Shown: positions 11,578-22,930 of the stretch, piece by piece
How positions within the stretch are numbered: position 1 is the stretch's first letter
How the letters are laid out: each line of letters opens with the position of its first letter
NCBI GenBank assembly: GCA_014155875.1
Contig: JACEFZ010021758.1
Coordinates: forward strand, 50,916 to 114,915
From: Cepaea nemoralis
Lineage: Eukaryota; Mollusca; Gastropoda; Stylommatophora; Helicidae
DNA: 64,000 bases
Direction of reading: 5' to 3'
Position numbers and translations under genes: made by a program
The notes under the pieces: generated by a model
Seen by the model: the letters and a program-made list of their open reading frames with translations, nothing else
What the model was told of the DNA's origin: nothing
Databases searched by the model: none

Positions 11578-11775
11578 TTACATCGTGACAACTGGAAAAA
11601 TCGAGGGGAATGAGAGGCAGAGGCAGACCAAGAGAAATGATGCTAGATGGATTGAGACGGTGGCATGGAGGAATATCATCAGCAGATTTGATCCAGAAAA
11701 CCAAAGACCGAAATCTGTGGAGAGCCATGAACGCCTACGCCAGCTGGCAGGGCACTTGATGATGATGATGATTTG
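11578..11775 (+). mobile_element. LINE 3'-end fragment (RTE-like)
   Basis: The reading 'TTGKIEGN..' followed by a basic stretch, then 'gatgctagatggattgag', 'tggcatggaggaatatcatc', 'ggagagccatgaacgcctac' and 'cagggcacttgatgatgatg', is a classic RTE-like ORF2 C-terminus with a GATGAT tail. It is 5'-truncated to about 200 bases. The peptide ends differ from RTE-1, so it belongs to a sister family. Confidence 0.75.
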
Positions 11776-12026
11776 TAATCGTTTTAGTTTGTCTCTATGT
11801 TTTAGATTCATAAAGTAATACTGATCTAATGTTAGAGTTCAATATTCTAAGTCTGCTGCTAAGTTTCAATTATTGTGACTTCCACTAATTTACTGATGCC
11901 ACAAAAGCTCCACTAACTTTCTGTGCGCTTATTCAGCTTAGAGCTGCTACCTTCAAACATATTTTGTCAGATTAAGGAGTCATAGAACTATTTTAAGAAC
12001 CCTTATTGTTATCAAAAAGATGCCTG

Positions 12027-12262
12027 TCTACGTGGCGTTGACGTTGCGGACGCGATTCGTATTGCCGCTTACCCCCGTTCGAAACACAGCGGTGACAGAT
12101 TTGGAAGCAGACCGTGTCGCGCTGGTTTTAACGTGTTGGTATGGGAGCTGATCGTTCAGAAAGCAATGGCGAACTACTGAACGTAAAACTTGCCAAGACA
12201 TCAACAACGGCAGTAAAATGCTGGTGTTGACTGCAACATCCTATAAAGGATATGCACCTTAA
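12027..12262 (+). mobile_element. SINE-C copy
   Basis: This tRNA-derived SINE has an A-box region 'cgtggcgttgacgttgcgg' and a B box 'cgttcgaaacacagc'. The body has 'gttcagaaagcaatggcgaa', 'ctactgaacgtaaaacttgc' and 'tgctggtgttgactgcaac', and the 3' end is 'ctataaaggatatgca'. SINE-C is the commonest family in the window, and its mobility is proven by the copy at 34147-34402, which has a 12-bp target-site duplication. Confidence 0.85.
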
Positions 12263-12403
12263 AAATAAATATTAATCAAATAACTGACACAAACACACAT
12301 ATATACATACACACATAGTGCCTTGCCCAATGGTGTGGGCGTTTATGTTTCTGCACACCTCCAAACATGTCATTGCGTGTTCCATATGTTCTCTTCATAT
12401 AAG

Positions 12404-12622
12404 TTAGTTGCATATCCTTTACAGGACGTCACAGTCGATGTCAGCAATTTTGGCTAGGTGTGATTTATTGTTTACGTCCGATAGCTTGACACTGCTTTCT
12501 GAGCGTCCAGCACTCACACCATTGTATTATAACCAACACACAATCTGCTTCTAAATCGCCAGCAGCCGTGTTTCGAAAGCAGTATGCGCGATTTTACGAA
12601 TTGCGTTCGTAATAACTTCAGC
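12404..12622 (-). mobile_element. SINE-C copy (reverse)
   Basis: On the plus strand, 'ttgcatatcctttacaggac' (3' end), 'ctgctttctgagcgtccagc' and 'cgtgtttcgaaagcagtatg' (B box reversed) appear in the order expected for a reversed copy. The A-box end fades near 'ttgcgttcgtaataac'. Confidence 0.8.
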
Positions 12623-12734
12623 GAAGAGCCGGCATAATGTGATCACAAAACGATGACTTCTCTTTGTAATGTATGTGATATACTTTCTTGTGTCTTAGTC
12701 AATTTTTAAAAAAAATGTAGATTACTCGTTTTGT

Positions 12735-12845
12735 CTGTTTAAAGTAGATAAGTATTCTTCTGTAAAACCACATCTCTGAGTCTCCCACTAAGTGTTTGCT
12801 TGTTAACTAATTATTAAGGATCCACAGTCATATGGTGTAACTGAT
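12735..12845 (-). mobile_element. LINE fragment matching 6840-6940 in reverse
   Basis: 'ttcttctgtaaaaccacatc', 'agtgtttgcttgttaactaa' and 'cagtcatatggtgtaa' are the reverse complement of the corresponding blocks at 6840-6940. This supports a common parent element. Confidence 0.6.
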
Positions 12846-12969
12846 TCTATTTAATAGGCAATAATACTTTTTTAAAATAAAATCCAGGGATTTTATTGCA
12901 TAAGACGTTCTTCACTTCACAAAATGCAGTTTTTTATGCGTCCAAGTCTTGATTTTATTTCTGTAGAAA

Positions 12970-13198
12970 TATATCGGGCGTTGTGACTCAGGGGCAGTCA
13001 ACGCGTTTCACAATTTCCTGGTATACCGAGGGTTCGAAATCAGCTGCAGACGGTTTGGAAACAGACCCTCCTACGATGATTGTGGTGGTATGAGCGTCCG
13101 TTGTTCAGACTACTGACCATAACAATTTCCCAGTCAGTCTTAAACAACCCTACAAAATGCTGAAGTTGATTACGACGGCCTGTAAACGACAAGCAACT
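12970..13198 (+). mobile_element. SINE-C copy, diverged
   Basis: A weak A-box region 'cgttgtgactcaggggcag' and B box 'gggttcgaaatcagctgc' are followed by 'ggaaacagaccctcctacg', 'gttcagactactgaccataa' and 'aatgctgaagttgattacga', ending in 'cctgtaaacgacaagcaact'. Confidence 0.7.
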
Positions 13199-13557
13199 AA
13201 TGTTAAATGCATCTCTGATCTGATGTTTTCTACATATCTAGATACGTCAGCTTCAGTTCTTGCCCCAACAAAGACTAAAAGAGGATAACACAGAGATAAA
13301 TGTCCGTTGGGTTGTCAGACTGATGGTCAATTGATGATTAACAGATGGTCAAAAGTCGAGCTTAACAAGGCCATAGCAGACAAATGATTGTGGGAAGAAA
13401 GAGATCGCCTCGCCAGCACCGAACTGTGTGATACATGATGTTCTGAGATTAGATTGTCAAGTATTTAACAATAAATAAAATAATGATTAATTGTTTGTTA
13501 TATGATGAACAAGTCCTATAAGAGACAAGGACAAATGTATGTTGATTAAATTAAACG

Positions 13558-13797
13558 TAGACAGCGAAATGTGTTGGACACGTTATAACAATAAATAAAC
13601 TAGATAACTTGGTGACAACTGGCAATGTTGAGGGGAACAGAACAATGGGAAGGCAGATAAGTAAATATTTGGATGGCTTGGCCACGTGGTCGAGAAAGGA
13701 ACACGGAGCTGAGCCACGACTTTGGTGATCGTGTGACATGGCCAATCATGACCGCTCACGCTTATCAGCATGGTATAGCATGATGATGATGTGATGT
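13558..13797 (+). mobile_element. RTE-1 3' fragment
   Basis: 'ttggacacgttataacaata', 'acttggtgacaactggcaat', 'gatggcttggccacgtggtc', 'ttggtgatcgtgtgacatgg' and 'ccgctcacgcttatcagcat' match the C-terminal part of RTE-1 ORF2 (compare 26908-27300). It ends in 'gcatgatgatgatg'. The frame is broken by indels. Confidence 0.8.
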
Positions 13798-13899
13798 ATT
13801 ACATTCATGGGTTTGTTTAGAAATGGTAAGTGAAGTAAATAATATTTTACACGTCTTGAATTTTGTTTGTTGCTGTTTACAGTTAGCCTTGAATGATGT

Positions 13900-14010
13900 G
13901 TGAATGATATAATGTATGAAAGAGAGTGATAGAAGGGCAGAATGTTAGACGGGCCTGCGTGCTCAATTCTTAACCCTTTGAAAATAAAGTTTGTTTGTTT
14001 GTTTGTTTGG
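13900..14010 (+). mobile_element. retroposon 3' end with (GTTT)n tail
   Basis: 'ttaaccctttgaaaataaag' is followed by a (TTTG)n tail (13990-14009). The same terminus occurs in reverse at 47600-47690 with a (GAAC)n tail, showing a shared retroposed 3' end. The parent element is not recognised. Confidence 0.5.
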
Positions 14011-14027
14011 TATATGACACTCACTCA

Positions 14028-14200
14028 TTCATCATGTGTCATGCCGGTAAGCGCAGACGATCATGTTTAGCCATCTTACACGATGACGAGAGTCGTGGAT
14101 CAAATCTGTGTTCTTGTCTTGACCATGACATATTTACTTCTCTGCCTTCCCCTTGTTCTTATACCTACAATCGTGCGAGTTGTCACCAAGCTCTCCATGA
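14028..14200 (-). mobile_element. RTE-1 3' fragment (reverse)
   Basis: On the plus strand, 'catgtgtcatgccggtaagc', 'gatcatgtttagccatctta' and 'gagagtcgtggatcaaatct' are the reverse of the RTE-1 terminus. It abuts the retroposon tail at 13990-14009. Confidence 0.75.
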
Positions 14201-14289
14201 TGCTAGTTCCATATGTATACAAACCACTCGCCAGTCGAGGGTGATGTGATTAATATCCCGCCGGCTTTCTATGCTTCTCAAGTCATTTC

Positions 14290-14424
14290 CTGGTAACAGT
14301 CGTTAGGTCGACCTGAGAGCTCAGGTTAATTCACATGTTAAAATTCGCCAGAGATAAGGATTCGAAAACATTACCACCGTGCCGGCAAGCAAGCAAACTA
14401 GTCACTGGACTACCGAGGCACCAT
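14290..14424 (-). mobile_element. tRNA-derived SINE head (SINE-E group)
   Basis: On the minus strand, 'ggtgcctcggtagtccagtg' (A-box region) and, about 45 bases later, 'tttcgaatcctta' (weak B box) suggest a tRNA-like head. The 3' body is not assigned. Confidence 0.45.
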
Positions 14425-14734
14425 TTACAAATGGTACGCCTTGCAAAAGTAGGCATTTAGTAAATGACAAATACATTGAATTTGTAAAGTCTCACTACAC
14501 TTTGTATGTAGAACACATTTGAAAAATGAAGTACATGATTTCATCAAAAACTGTCCTCCACAGTCCATCGTGAAGCATTATGTAGCGAATGGTTGCACTC
14601 CAAACAGAATGGTGTTATCAAAGGAAGGAAGAATTTTTCAAATTTGTTCTACAAAACATAGTGAGACTTTACAAACACCTGGCATAATCACCATTTAAAA
14701 ACAGCCAAATGGAGTGGTAAACAGTGTCATAATG

Positions 14735-14965
14735 GAATACACAGCCCAGACTGCTGTATGCATGTGAGACATGAGAAATGAGCAGACAAGTCGGGAAACT
14801 TATAATTGCTGGGGAAACTTGATTTCTGTGAAATAAGCAAAGAATATCATGGACTACTTAAAAAGAAACGAGGCAGTCCTTTGAGAAACCGATGAAAGTT
14901 GTAAACTGATTGGAGACGTTAGACGAAGACAGTCAATATGTGTTCGACTAGTTTATAACCACCAA
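14735..14965 (+). mobile_element. RTE-1 fragment, strongly decayed
   Basis: Peptide scraps 'MRNEQ', 'AKNIMDY' and 'CKLIGDVRRRQS' follow the order MSSQAEK, MQRIPWT and KLIREIRRRQS of RTE-1. Multiple stops and a deletion show it is old. Confidence 0.55.
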
Positions 14966-15760
14966 TGGTCGCCTAAGCTTATTGATAAGGCGCGCGATGC
15001 TGACGACAGCGTCTTTATGTATACAAATGGTAGTTTGTTATTAAGCTTGTAATATAGTAACATTACAGACCCACAAATAATATCACAGGCACATATATAT
15101 ACACACGCACACACACACACTCACGCATATGGGGTACTTACTCAACACTGAGTTTACATCCATTGTTGAGAAAACATCCTCTGATACGACATTCACGTCG
15201 GCTGAGTATGTCGTGAAGTGTTTAAAACGATGTCACTTGAAATGCCACACGGAGAAGTCTATATCGATTGGCTAGTGATAACCCAAGCGGTGTTTCTGTT
15301 CTGAGCACAGTTTGGTCCGCTCTTAGTCAATATGCTTGTCAGCGAAACTCTGACCCCGATTGCCAGAATACCCGAATAATTAAGTCAAAGTACAGCAGAT
15401 TAAAACAAATACTGTTGTTAGCATTGCACAGAAAATACAATACACGGGTAATACTCAGTAAATAATATCCATTGTTGAAACATTTAAACGAATACTTCTC
15501 TTGTCCTAGCGTGCTACGAATTCGCAGAGAGATTAAAATGAGAGGCAAATACTGCGAGAGGAGAAGCGCTCTCCCTGAAAGCATCCTGCGAAGATTGTAG
15601 AAAACACGAGTCCCTTGGTTTCTGGGGATTCAGCTTGTTTTGTTTTTCCTCTCCGCTTGTCATTCCGACAATGGGTGTGAACATAAAAGAATAAGTTCCT
15701 TGTCAACGGAGATTTCGTGCTGAGCGTTACAAGAATAATCTTGCACACGTTTGTTTAAAA
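14966..15760. other. no feature recognised
   Basis: A short (CA)n stretch (about 15104-15124) is present. No other supported feature was seen. Confidence 0.45.
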
Positions 15761-15761
15761 T

Positions 15762-15899
15762 ATCTTCTTCTTCTTCTTCTTCTTCTTCTTCTTCTTCTTC
15801 TTCTTCTTCTTCTTCTTCTTCTTCTTCTTCTTCTTCTTCTTCTTCGTCCTCTTCTTCTTCTTTCTCCTCTTCTTCTTCTTCTTCTTCTTCTTTCTCTTC
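15762..15899. repeat. (TTC)n microsatellite
   Basis: About 45 TTC units, perfect to 15845 and then interrupted by 'gtcc' and 'tctcc' variants. Poly-serine and poly-glutamate translations are artefacts. Confidence 0.95.
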
Positions 15900-16179
15900 G
15901 AGTGCCTTGGAGACGTCGCAATTACAATCCTCCAATCCTCTACACTATCAACTATTTTGCTTATATTATTAATTGTTGTCTAATCGTTTACACTTTCCGT
16001 ATTCATCTTTCTTTTTCCTCCATTGTTCGTCTTACTTAACATGTTCATACTTAAGACCAATCTATCTTTTTTCACTGATTCTGTGGACATAGTTCGTAAA
16101 TTTAACTTTTATCTCCTTTATGTCTTTAATATTTGATCTAACACCACCTGCGGCCGTCTAAACTTGAGTATGATGTGAA

Positions 16180-16611
16180 AGGTGAAGACAGACTTGTTTA
16201 GGGTAGATTGGCAGATCTCAATTCAACAATCAGAACTAGAGAGCATCTGTTGGATTTTGTCCCAACAAGACATGCTAGGTGTGGTGGGAAACGAGCTGGC
16301 AGACGGATTGGCTGAATCTGCACCGCTCGATGGGGTATTGGTGCAGACGTGGTCGGGGCCCTTATGGATTGCGTGTATAATATGGAAGAACAGATAGGTC
16401 ATCACGGCCGGGAGACATTAGTGCTTCGAGGAGTGACCAGAGAATCTGACCGACACTCAAGTCTCCAAGGAAAGGACCGACACATTTAGTCAGATCACTT
16501 CTTGTACCATTAGCATTGTGACTCTTCGCTAGCTGTTGAAGATTAGAACGGAGCACGTATGAGAATGTCCAGAGTGCTAAGTTGTATGTTCTTGACTGAA
16601 TTCAACTCAAC
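16180..16611 (+). mobile_element. LINE-R fragment: RNase H and C-terminal region
   Basis: The frame from about 16240 reads 'GVVGNELADGLAESAPLDG', the end of a LINE RNase H domain (normally WIPGH.G..GNE.AD.LA). After further broken frames comes 'TISI..S..L.R.EHV.ECP'-type sequence and the 3' end 'gaacggagcacgtatgagaa', finishing in 'ttgactgaattcaactcaac'. The catalytic histidine environment is lost. A second copy is at 22545-22930. The 3' end is shared with SINE-B. Confidence 0.65.
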
Positions 16612-16790
16612 TTGGATTCGTCATTCGGTTCAGGAGTGCAGTTTTCCGGAGACCCCTAGGCTCGTTGTTGGAGATACTGTAGTTCGTGATCTCCGCGACG
16701 GTGTCGACAAGCGCTTGTTAGCCGATCTTCGAAGAAAGACCGAGCTATATGGCATAAGCCGTGCAATGAAGTCGATCAGCTTGAGGATGG
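16612..16790 (+). mobile_element. SINE-A copy lacking the tRNA-like head
   Basis: 'cggttcaggagtgcagtttt', 'ccggagacccctaggctcgt', 'tgttggagatactgtagttc' and 'gaagaaagaccgagctatat' match the SINE-A body in order. It begins abruptly after the LINE-R 3' end, so it is 5'-truncated. Confidence 0.7.
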
Positions 16791-16861
16791 GGACGGAGCG
16801 TTTATGGGAATGTTCCGAATGCTGTGATGTCGGTTCCTAAATCAATCAATCAATCAATCAG
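16791..16861 (+). mobile_element. second LINE-R-type 3' end with (AATC)n tail
   Basis: 'gacggagcgtttatgggaat', 'gttccgaatgctgtgatgtc' and a tail of about five AATC units repeat the LINE-R terminus (compare 'gtgtgctgtgacgtcag' at 22890). Its position directly after a SINE-A body suggests a SINE-A that acquired a LINE-R-type 3' end, or two nested events. Confidence 0.45.
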
Positions 16862-17226
16862 CTTGTCTTTAAACGTGCTTTTATATATTCGCTTCTTAAG
16901 ACACACTAACGTCGTTGCTACGAAAATAAAAAAATAAAAATAAAAAAACAAGTCAGCGAATGACGATTAAACAATGTTTGGGCTTCATCCTTTCGCATAT
17001 CCTTACATTGTTTCCTGAGAAAAGCAAAACTTTTGTTGTTGTCTGGACTTATCTCTTCCCTCGATTACTTATTAATGATGCAATTTAAACTTCTTCTGTC
17101 TGACCTGATCAAATTCGCAATGGTTCTTTAAAAAGCCGTTTTCCTGGCCAACTTCCGTCCCAGCTATCTCATTTCCGGTCATCTCAGCATGCGACGATAT
17201 TTATGTCTATAGCAGATTCGTTCTGG

Positions 17227-17425
<199 letters not shown>

Positions 17426-17542
17426 CTTTGTGCACATTTGCAATTGAATCCACATTATGTTGTTTTTTTTTTTTTTTTTCTTGCAACTTAATCCACGGAA
17501 CATAGCAAATTGTGCTTACATGCAGCTTAATCACCATAAAGC

Positions 17543-17840
17543 ATTTGCTTTCATCTCATTTCATTATCGCATTTCATCTTGCTCCTCTTGTACCTTGTAT
17601 TGTCGAGGTGAAACATAAACAGCGGGAGAGTGCCCGTTTTTGGGCTTCATATAGCGTGATTTCCATGGACTCTTTTATTCCCTCTGTCCTTCGTTTACAT
17701 GGTCGGCCTCTTCTTCTTGGTCTTTTATTCAGTACATCATTGCTTGTTGTCGGACACTGTCAGTCAGTAGTCTAGATATGTGGCAGAACTCTTGCTGTTT
17801 TCTAATGAAATCAAGCGCTATTATAATTCCAACTTTAATC
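17543..17840 (-). mobile_element. LINE 3' fragment (same family as 5640-6232), reverse
   Basis: On the plus strand, 'gtcgaggtgaaacataaaca', 'gcgggagagtgcccg', 'ccatggactcttttattccc' and 'catggtcggcctcttcttct' match the reverse of 6060-6230. The 3' side has a 'catctcatttcattatcgca' tail. Confidence 0.7.
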
Positions 17841-17982
17841 CTGATTTCGTGCTACTTAGTGTAAATTTTCTGGTCTAGCCTATGTTAATACAAGGTGTCT
17901 TCAAATAAATATCTTAATAGTGTGATAGAAATTACAATAACCATGCCATTGGCTAAGGGTATCAAAAGTGTTCAGCACGTTA

Positions 17983-20371
17983 CATCGCCATGAAGATAAA
18001 GCCAAAGAGAATCTACAGAAACAGAACAGACTGAAAACCACTCATCGACACCAGCGGCATCAAAAACAAACAGAAAGTCAACAGATGCACCCAGGCTCTA
18101 GCGGAGACTGCCTGGCCCCACAAATGGAAATGCCACCAAGAGATGGAGTCATTTGCGCGACACCATTTACAACACAGCACTATCAACATTTGGCAAGAAG
18201 CAAACAAAGTCAGCCGACTGGTTTGAAGCACACTCTGATGAGATGCTCCCAGTCCTGGAGATAAAGAGACACGCATTCTCAGTGCGTTAAAACATCACCA
18301 TCAGAGAAAACATTGCAGGCATTGCGAACAGCCAGAGATAGAGTACAACAGATGGCAAGAAGATGTGCGACCAGGTACTGACTACAGCTCTCTGCACAAA
18401 TTCAAACTTGTGCAGAGACTGGAAATATAAGAGGAATGTACGAAGGCATCAAGCAAGCTGTCGGTCCTTCAAAAAATAAGATGGTGCCTTTACGGTCAAC
18501 AGAGGGGGTAATCATAAAAGATCGAGCGAAGCAAATGGATCACTAGGTATAACACTATTCTTAACTATATTCAATGGAGAACACTGTCGGAGAAAAAGCA
18601 CTGGAAGCTATTGAACAATAGTCCACCATGCATGCCCTGGATAAAGAACCGTGCCTCACACAAATCAGCGAAGCACTAGACACTCTCAAATCCGGCAAGA
18701 CACCAGGAAAAGATAGTATTCCACCTGAAATTTTAAAATGTGTCAAAGAAACAATCATCCCAGAACTGTATGCAATATTTCAGCTCTGCTGGAAAGAAAA
18801 ATCAGTACCACAAGATGTGAGGGACGCAAACATTGTTACCATTTATAAAACCAAAGGTGACAGAAGCTACTGCAACAACTATCGCGGCATTTCCCTCCTC
18901 AGCATTACAGGCTCGAGTAATCCCAAAAAGATTACACATTCTTGCTGAAAGAATCTACTCTGAATCACGGTACTGATATAGACCCAACAGGTGCACATCG
19001 ATAAGATTTTCTCACTCAGGCAAATATAGGAGAAGTGCAGAGAACAGAGGAAGCCATTATACATTGCTTCATCGTACCCACAAAAGCATTTGACCTCGTG
19101 AGCAAAGACGGCCTTTTTAAGATCCTTGAGAAGATAGGATATCCACCCATCCTGCTTAGTCTCGTGAAATAATTTTACAAAAACATGCGTAGGACCATTC
19201 TATTCGATGGCTCAACATCACAGTCATTCAGCATCAGCAGTGGAGTAAAGCAGGGCTGCGTGCTTGCTCCTACACTTTTTTGGTATCGTCTTCGCCGTTC
19301 TCTAAAGGCAGGCATTTGGGACTGCCACTGAAGGCATATATCTCCATAAAAGTTCTGATTGCAAACGTGGTAACCCATCAAGACTCAAGGCAAAGACCGA
19401 AATAATATCAATATGCATAAGAGAACTACTCTTTGTAGACGATGCAGCACTGACTACTCATGCAGCAGAAGATCTGCAACGGCTCATAGATCGTTATGAA
19501 GCTGCCTGCAGAGACTTTAGGCTCACCATCAGCCTAAATAAAACACACGTGATGGAACAAGATGCTGATGCGCCTCCATCAATCAAAATTTATAATTATG
19601 AATTGAAGGTTGTCTTTGAGTTTGAGTATTTGGGATCGACAATATTAGATCATCTTTCCGTAGAGACAGAAATCGACAGACGTATTGGAAAGGCAGCCAC
19701 AACACTTTCAGGCTAACTAAGAGAGTTAGGGAGAATAAGAGACTAAGAGAGCGTACAAAAGCTCAAGTATATAGAGCGTGTTGTTAGCACGCTACTCTAT
19801 GGGTCTGAATCCTTGACCCTGTACTCAAGACAGGAAAGAAAGTAGAATTCCTTCGATATTATATGTCTGAGACGTATCCTGGGCATATCGTGGAAAGACC
19901 ACATAACAAACAAACATGTGCTTTAAGGAGCAGATATTACTACAGTGCACTCCCTCCTCAAGCAGTGACGCCTCCATTGGCTGGGCCATACATCTCGAAT
20001 GGAGGATGAACGTATTCCCAAAGATCTCCTATACGGATAACTAGCCAAAGGGAAGAGGCCAACCGGAAAACCCCACATGCGATTAAGGGTGTGTGTAAAC
20101 AAGATATGAAAACCCTCGGCATAGATCCAGACACGTGGGAAAGAGTTGCAACAGACAGATGTTCCTGGCGAAGAGATGTACGAAACGGATTAGTGCTCTT
20201 TGAGCGCAATCTTATCCAACAAACTGAGGATGGGAGGCACGGGCATAAAATGCAGTCACTTACTGCGGGACCTGCCTCGTCTTACAGATGCGGAAATTGT
20301 GACAGAGACTGTCACTCTTGCATTGGACTATACAGTCACCAGCGGTGCCTCCCCAGCGGCACGACTCTATA
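17983..20371 (+). pseudogene. LINE-Z: decayed non-LTR reverse transcriptase ORF2
   Basis: This is the longest LINE remnant outside the nested block. In order it shows the linker before the reverse transcriptase (about 18120-18280; TIYNTALSTFGK then DWFEAHSDEMLP), the RT start (18628-18948; SGKTPGKDSIPPEIL, then VTIYKTKGDRSYCNNYRGI), a palm segment around 'GVKQGCVLAPTLF' (about 19240-19290) and the catalytic box at 19432-19443. That box reads FVDD where YADD is usual. The thumb follows ('FEYLGSTI', about 19615), then the 'LHWLGHTSRMEDERIPKDLL' region. It ends at about 20284-20349 with a zinc-finger-like C-terminus (CGNCDRDCHSCIGLYSHQRC). Many stops and frame shifts make it non-functional. Endonuclease sequence is missing (5' truncation). 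The clade is not certain. Confidence 0.85.
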
Positions 20372-20403
20372 GTCCTATAGGATTCAAATAGGCCTACTCT
20401 GGG

Positions 20404-20525
20404 TGCCCGTCGTTCAGAAAGCAAAGGCAAAATACTGAACGTAAGCTTTCCCCGGATGCACAAACAGCCAAACATGCTAGGGTTGACTGTTGCGTCCTGT
20501 AAAGGATATGCAACCTTCCGAAAAA
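20404..20525 (+). mobile_element. SINE-C, 3' part only
   Basis: 'cgttcagaaagcaaaggcaa', 'aatactgaacgtaagctttc', 'gctagggttgactgttgcgt' and 'cctgtaaaggatatgcaacc' match the SINE-C 3' half. It starts soon after the LINE-Z 3' end. Confidence 0.75.
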
Positions 20526-20574
20526 AAAGAAGAATTGCTGATCAGTTTCCCTCCGGTGGTGAACGGTGAAAGGT

Positions 20575-20647
20575 GACATCTAACCCTTGTCCCATTACGC
20601 CCTTGCTATTATCGGTGTAACGTCCAAACCACTACATCACTGCTCCC
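20575..20647 (-). mobile_element. tRNA-like SINE head, weak
   Basis: On the minus strand, 'gggagcagtgatgtagtggt' resembles a tRNA-like start and A box. The B-box match is poor, so the call is tentative. Confidence 0.3.
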
Positions 20648-21709
20648 GTTACACACGACAATAAGAGGTAGGCAAACACTAGCGCAGCTGTTAGTAAACT
20701 GCACTGCTGATGTCATAAGCGCGGTTGGACACGGGTCAGACGCCTAGGCTCGTCGCCTGCGAGAGTGAGGGACAAACTGGCCAGCTATTTCTCCGTGCAT
20801 CCTGGCATACACAATGTGCTGGCGCTATTATGTCACAGACTCATGCCAGGAAACTGCTTAGGGGCACTGTTTAATGTTAATTTAATTAAACGTATTTATT
20901 AACAACCAGATGCATATTAACGTCAGTTTAGCCATCTTTCTACACTGAAATCATCCTGGTGACGCAATATCTCATTTGATTAATGTGGCGATGTTGAGGT
21001 CTCTGGCCCTGGCTCTGGGGAGCTCATCCCTGCCTTTCGTTTTATCCAATATTTCTGATGAATAACATGTTTGTTTCTTATTCCTGTGCTCTGTATTATC
21101 CGCTTTGTTTTTGTATCCTTCTAATGTAATGTGAATGTTAAAACATGAATCATCATCTTCATTAGATGTCGTGCCGATGAGCTAGGGCGATCATGGTTCG
21201 CCATCAGTGCACACCTTCAGCGTCGATTGACCTCAGCATGCCCTGTGGTTACCACACTTGTTTAATACTTGACACTTCGGACATTCCCGCACGAGCTCTG
21301 TCTCGCTCCTCAAAGGTCATCGCTTAGGTCCAGTGCTGATAGTTCAGGGGTAAAGTAAAGTAAAGTAGTAATGTACAGGTAGCCGATTGCACTCTTCAAG
21401 GGTATTGGGCATATGGTTCTAGATCTATATTCGTAAAGACGAATGTCTGTGATATATTGTGGTCATTATATTACTACACGGATAGAACCATAGGTACGCA
21501 CGTATTCCCACCCCCTCCGCCATTGACCACACAAGGAGAACATCATGCATAGATTTCTACCCCCATAGCACTGGCAAGGATCCAGTTGTTTGTATACTAG
21601 AAGCACACATACAAAAACGTTATTCTGCTATGGGTAGGTTTTTTAATTTTGAAATTTAGCCTTGGAGGCAGGGGTAAGTAGATTAGTCGTTTAATTCCAC
21701 GCAAACACC
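20648..21709. other. no clear feature
   Basis: A possible decayed RTE-1 terminus lies near 21165-21200 ('gatgtcgtgccgatgagcta' then 'gcgatcatggttcgccatca', compare 14028). The rest is unassigned. Confidence 0.4.
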
Positions 21710-21717
21710 CACACATA

Positions 21718-21724
21718 GACACAC

Positions 21725-21772
<48 letters not shown>
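21718..21772. repeat. (CA)n microsatellite
   Basis: About 25 CA units with a single 'gc' interruption near the start. Confidence 0.95.
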
Positions 21773-21773
<1 letters not shown>

Positions 21774-21804
21774 CGCATCGGTATGTTGGACTGACAAGTT
21801 GATT

Positions 21805-21903
21805 TCTCGTTCAGAACGCAATGACAAACTAGTGAACGTACAATTGCCTGGACAATTCAAACTGAGGTTATTCGCGTCGCTCTGCAGAGGACAAGCAACG
21901 TGT
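21805..21903 (+). mobile_element. SINE-C, 3' part only, diverged
   Basis: 'tctcgttcagaacgcaatga', 'caaactagtgaacgtacaat' and 'gaggacaagcaacgt' match the SINE-C 3' half with many changes. Confidence 0.5.
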
Positions 21904-22544
21904 TTGGCATTGACGACAGCCTATTCGAATATTCATTATAATATTAAACTGCGAAAAGAAACGTTCACGGGAGCAAGGTCCACACCATTCCTCCTATTTT
22001 AGGCATTAACCGAGCAGGTTAGACCTCCGATATACCACACTAAGATCAGATATGTGTGTTTCGTCATTATTCTCTTCATCTTCCAATTTTTTGCTGCCAA
22101 GAGTCGTGGCGATGCATAATTAATGTCCCAGCGTCAATTTTGACACTGACAGCATAAAGTTGGTATGGATATGCTAATTATTATGTGACGTTTTGAGGAC
22201 ATATGTTTTTTGAATGTTTCAGTATTGGATGGCTTTCATAATCGTGTACCGTCCTTTTGTTCTTATTTTCTACCATTCCATTCCCCCACCATGAATCCAA
22301 TGAGGTCTGCGCTAGTTGGAAGGTGAGCGTTTAAACATCTAAGTGTCTGTGAGTTTAAAGCGAAAGTTAATATACGGTGTTTAGTACAGGAGAGCCTGGC
22401 ATATAATATCGCAACATCTAGTCTGAGAATGGAGGTAGAAGAAGTGACAGCGGCGGTCAGCTAGCTGGAGAACAAACATCACAGACATGTCCTAACTGTA
22501 ACCAACTCATGGAGCACGATGACAATGGTGACGGCTGCCATGTT

Positions 22545-22930
22545 TCATGTGAAAAATGAAAGATAGAGAGCATCCGTTGGATCTTTTCCCCAGAACATGC
22601 TGATGTGGACAGATTGGGTTACACCGTTGGCTGGGATATTGGTGCACGGTAAGGCAGTGTGATCAGGGTCCTTTGGGGTCATATGTATAGTGTGAAAGAA
22701 CAAATAAATCATCATAGCCTGTAAATAATGATGGGGCAGGGAGTGACCAGAAGATCTGCCCGACACTCGGTTCTGAGAGGAAAGATCAGACGGACATATA
22801 ATCAGACTGCAGCTAGTACCATTAGTATTGGAACAATTAGCTGGCTGTTGAAAATGAGGACGAAGCACGTATGGGGAAAATATCCCGTGTGCTGTGACGT
22901 CAGTTTTTGACTCATTTCAACTCAACCTCT
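22545..22930 (+). mobile_element. LINE-R fragment: RNase H remnant and 3' end
   Basis: The frame 22728-22910 reads 'NQTAASTISIGTISWLLKMR' followed by 'TKHVWGKYPVCCDV', the C-terminal region found in broken form at 16480-16560 and 16791-16840. Upstream broken frames ('WIFSPEHADVD') correspond to the RNase H end. The 3' end is 'gacgtcagtttttgactcat' and 'ttcaactcaacc'. Confidence 0.65.

Noticed and set aside
14994..15015. hammerhead core (CTGACGA near 15000)
   Set aside because: No stem II and GAAA follow.
15660..15972. poly-serine, poly-glutamate and poly-arginine open frames
   Set aside because: These are translations of the TTC microsatellite. The same applies at 50588-50995 and to the poly-proline frames at 36376-36712.
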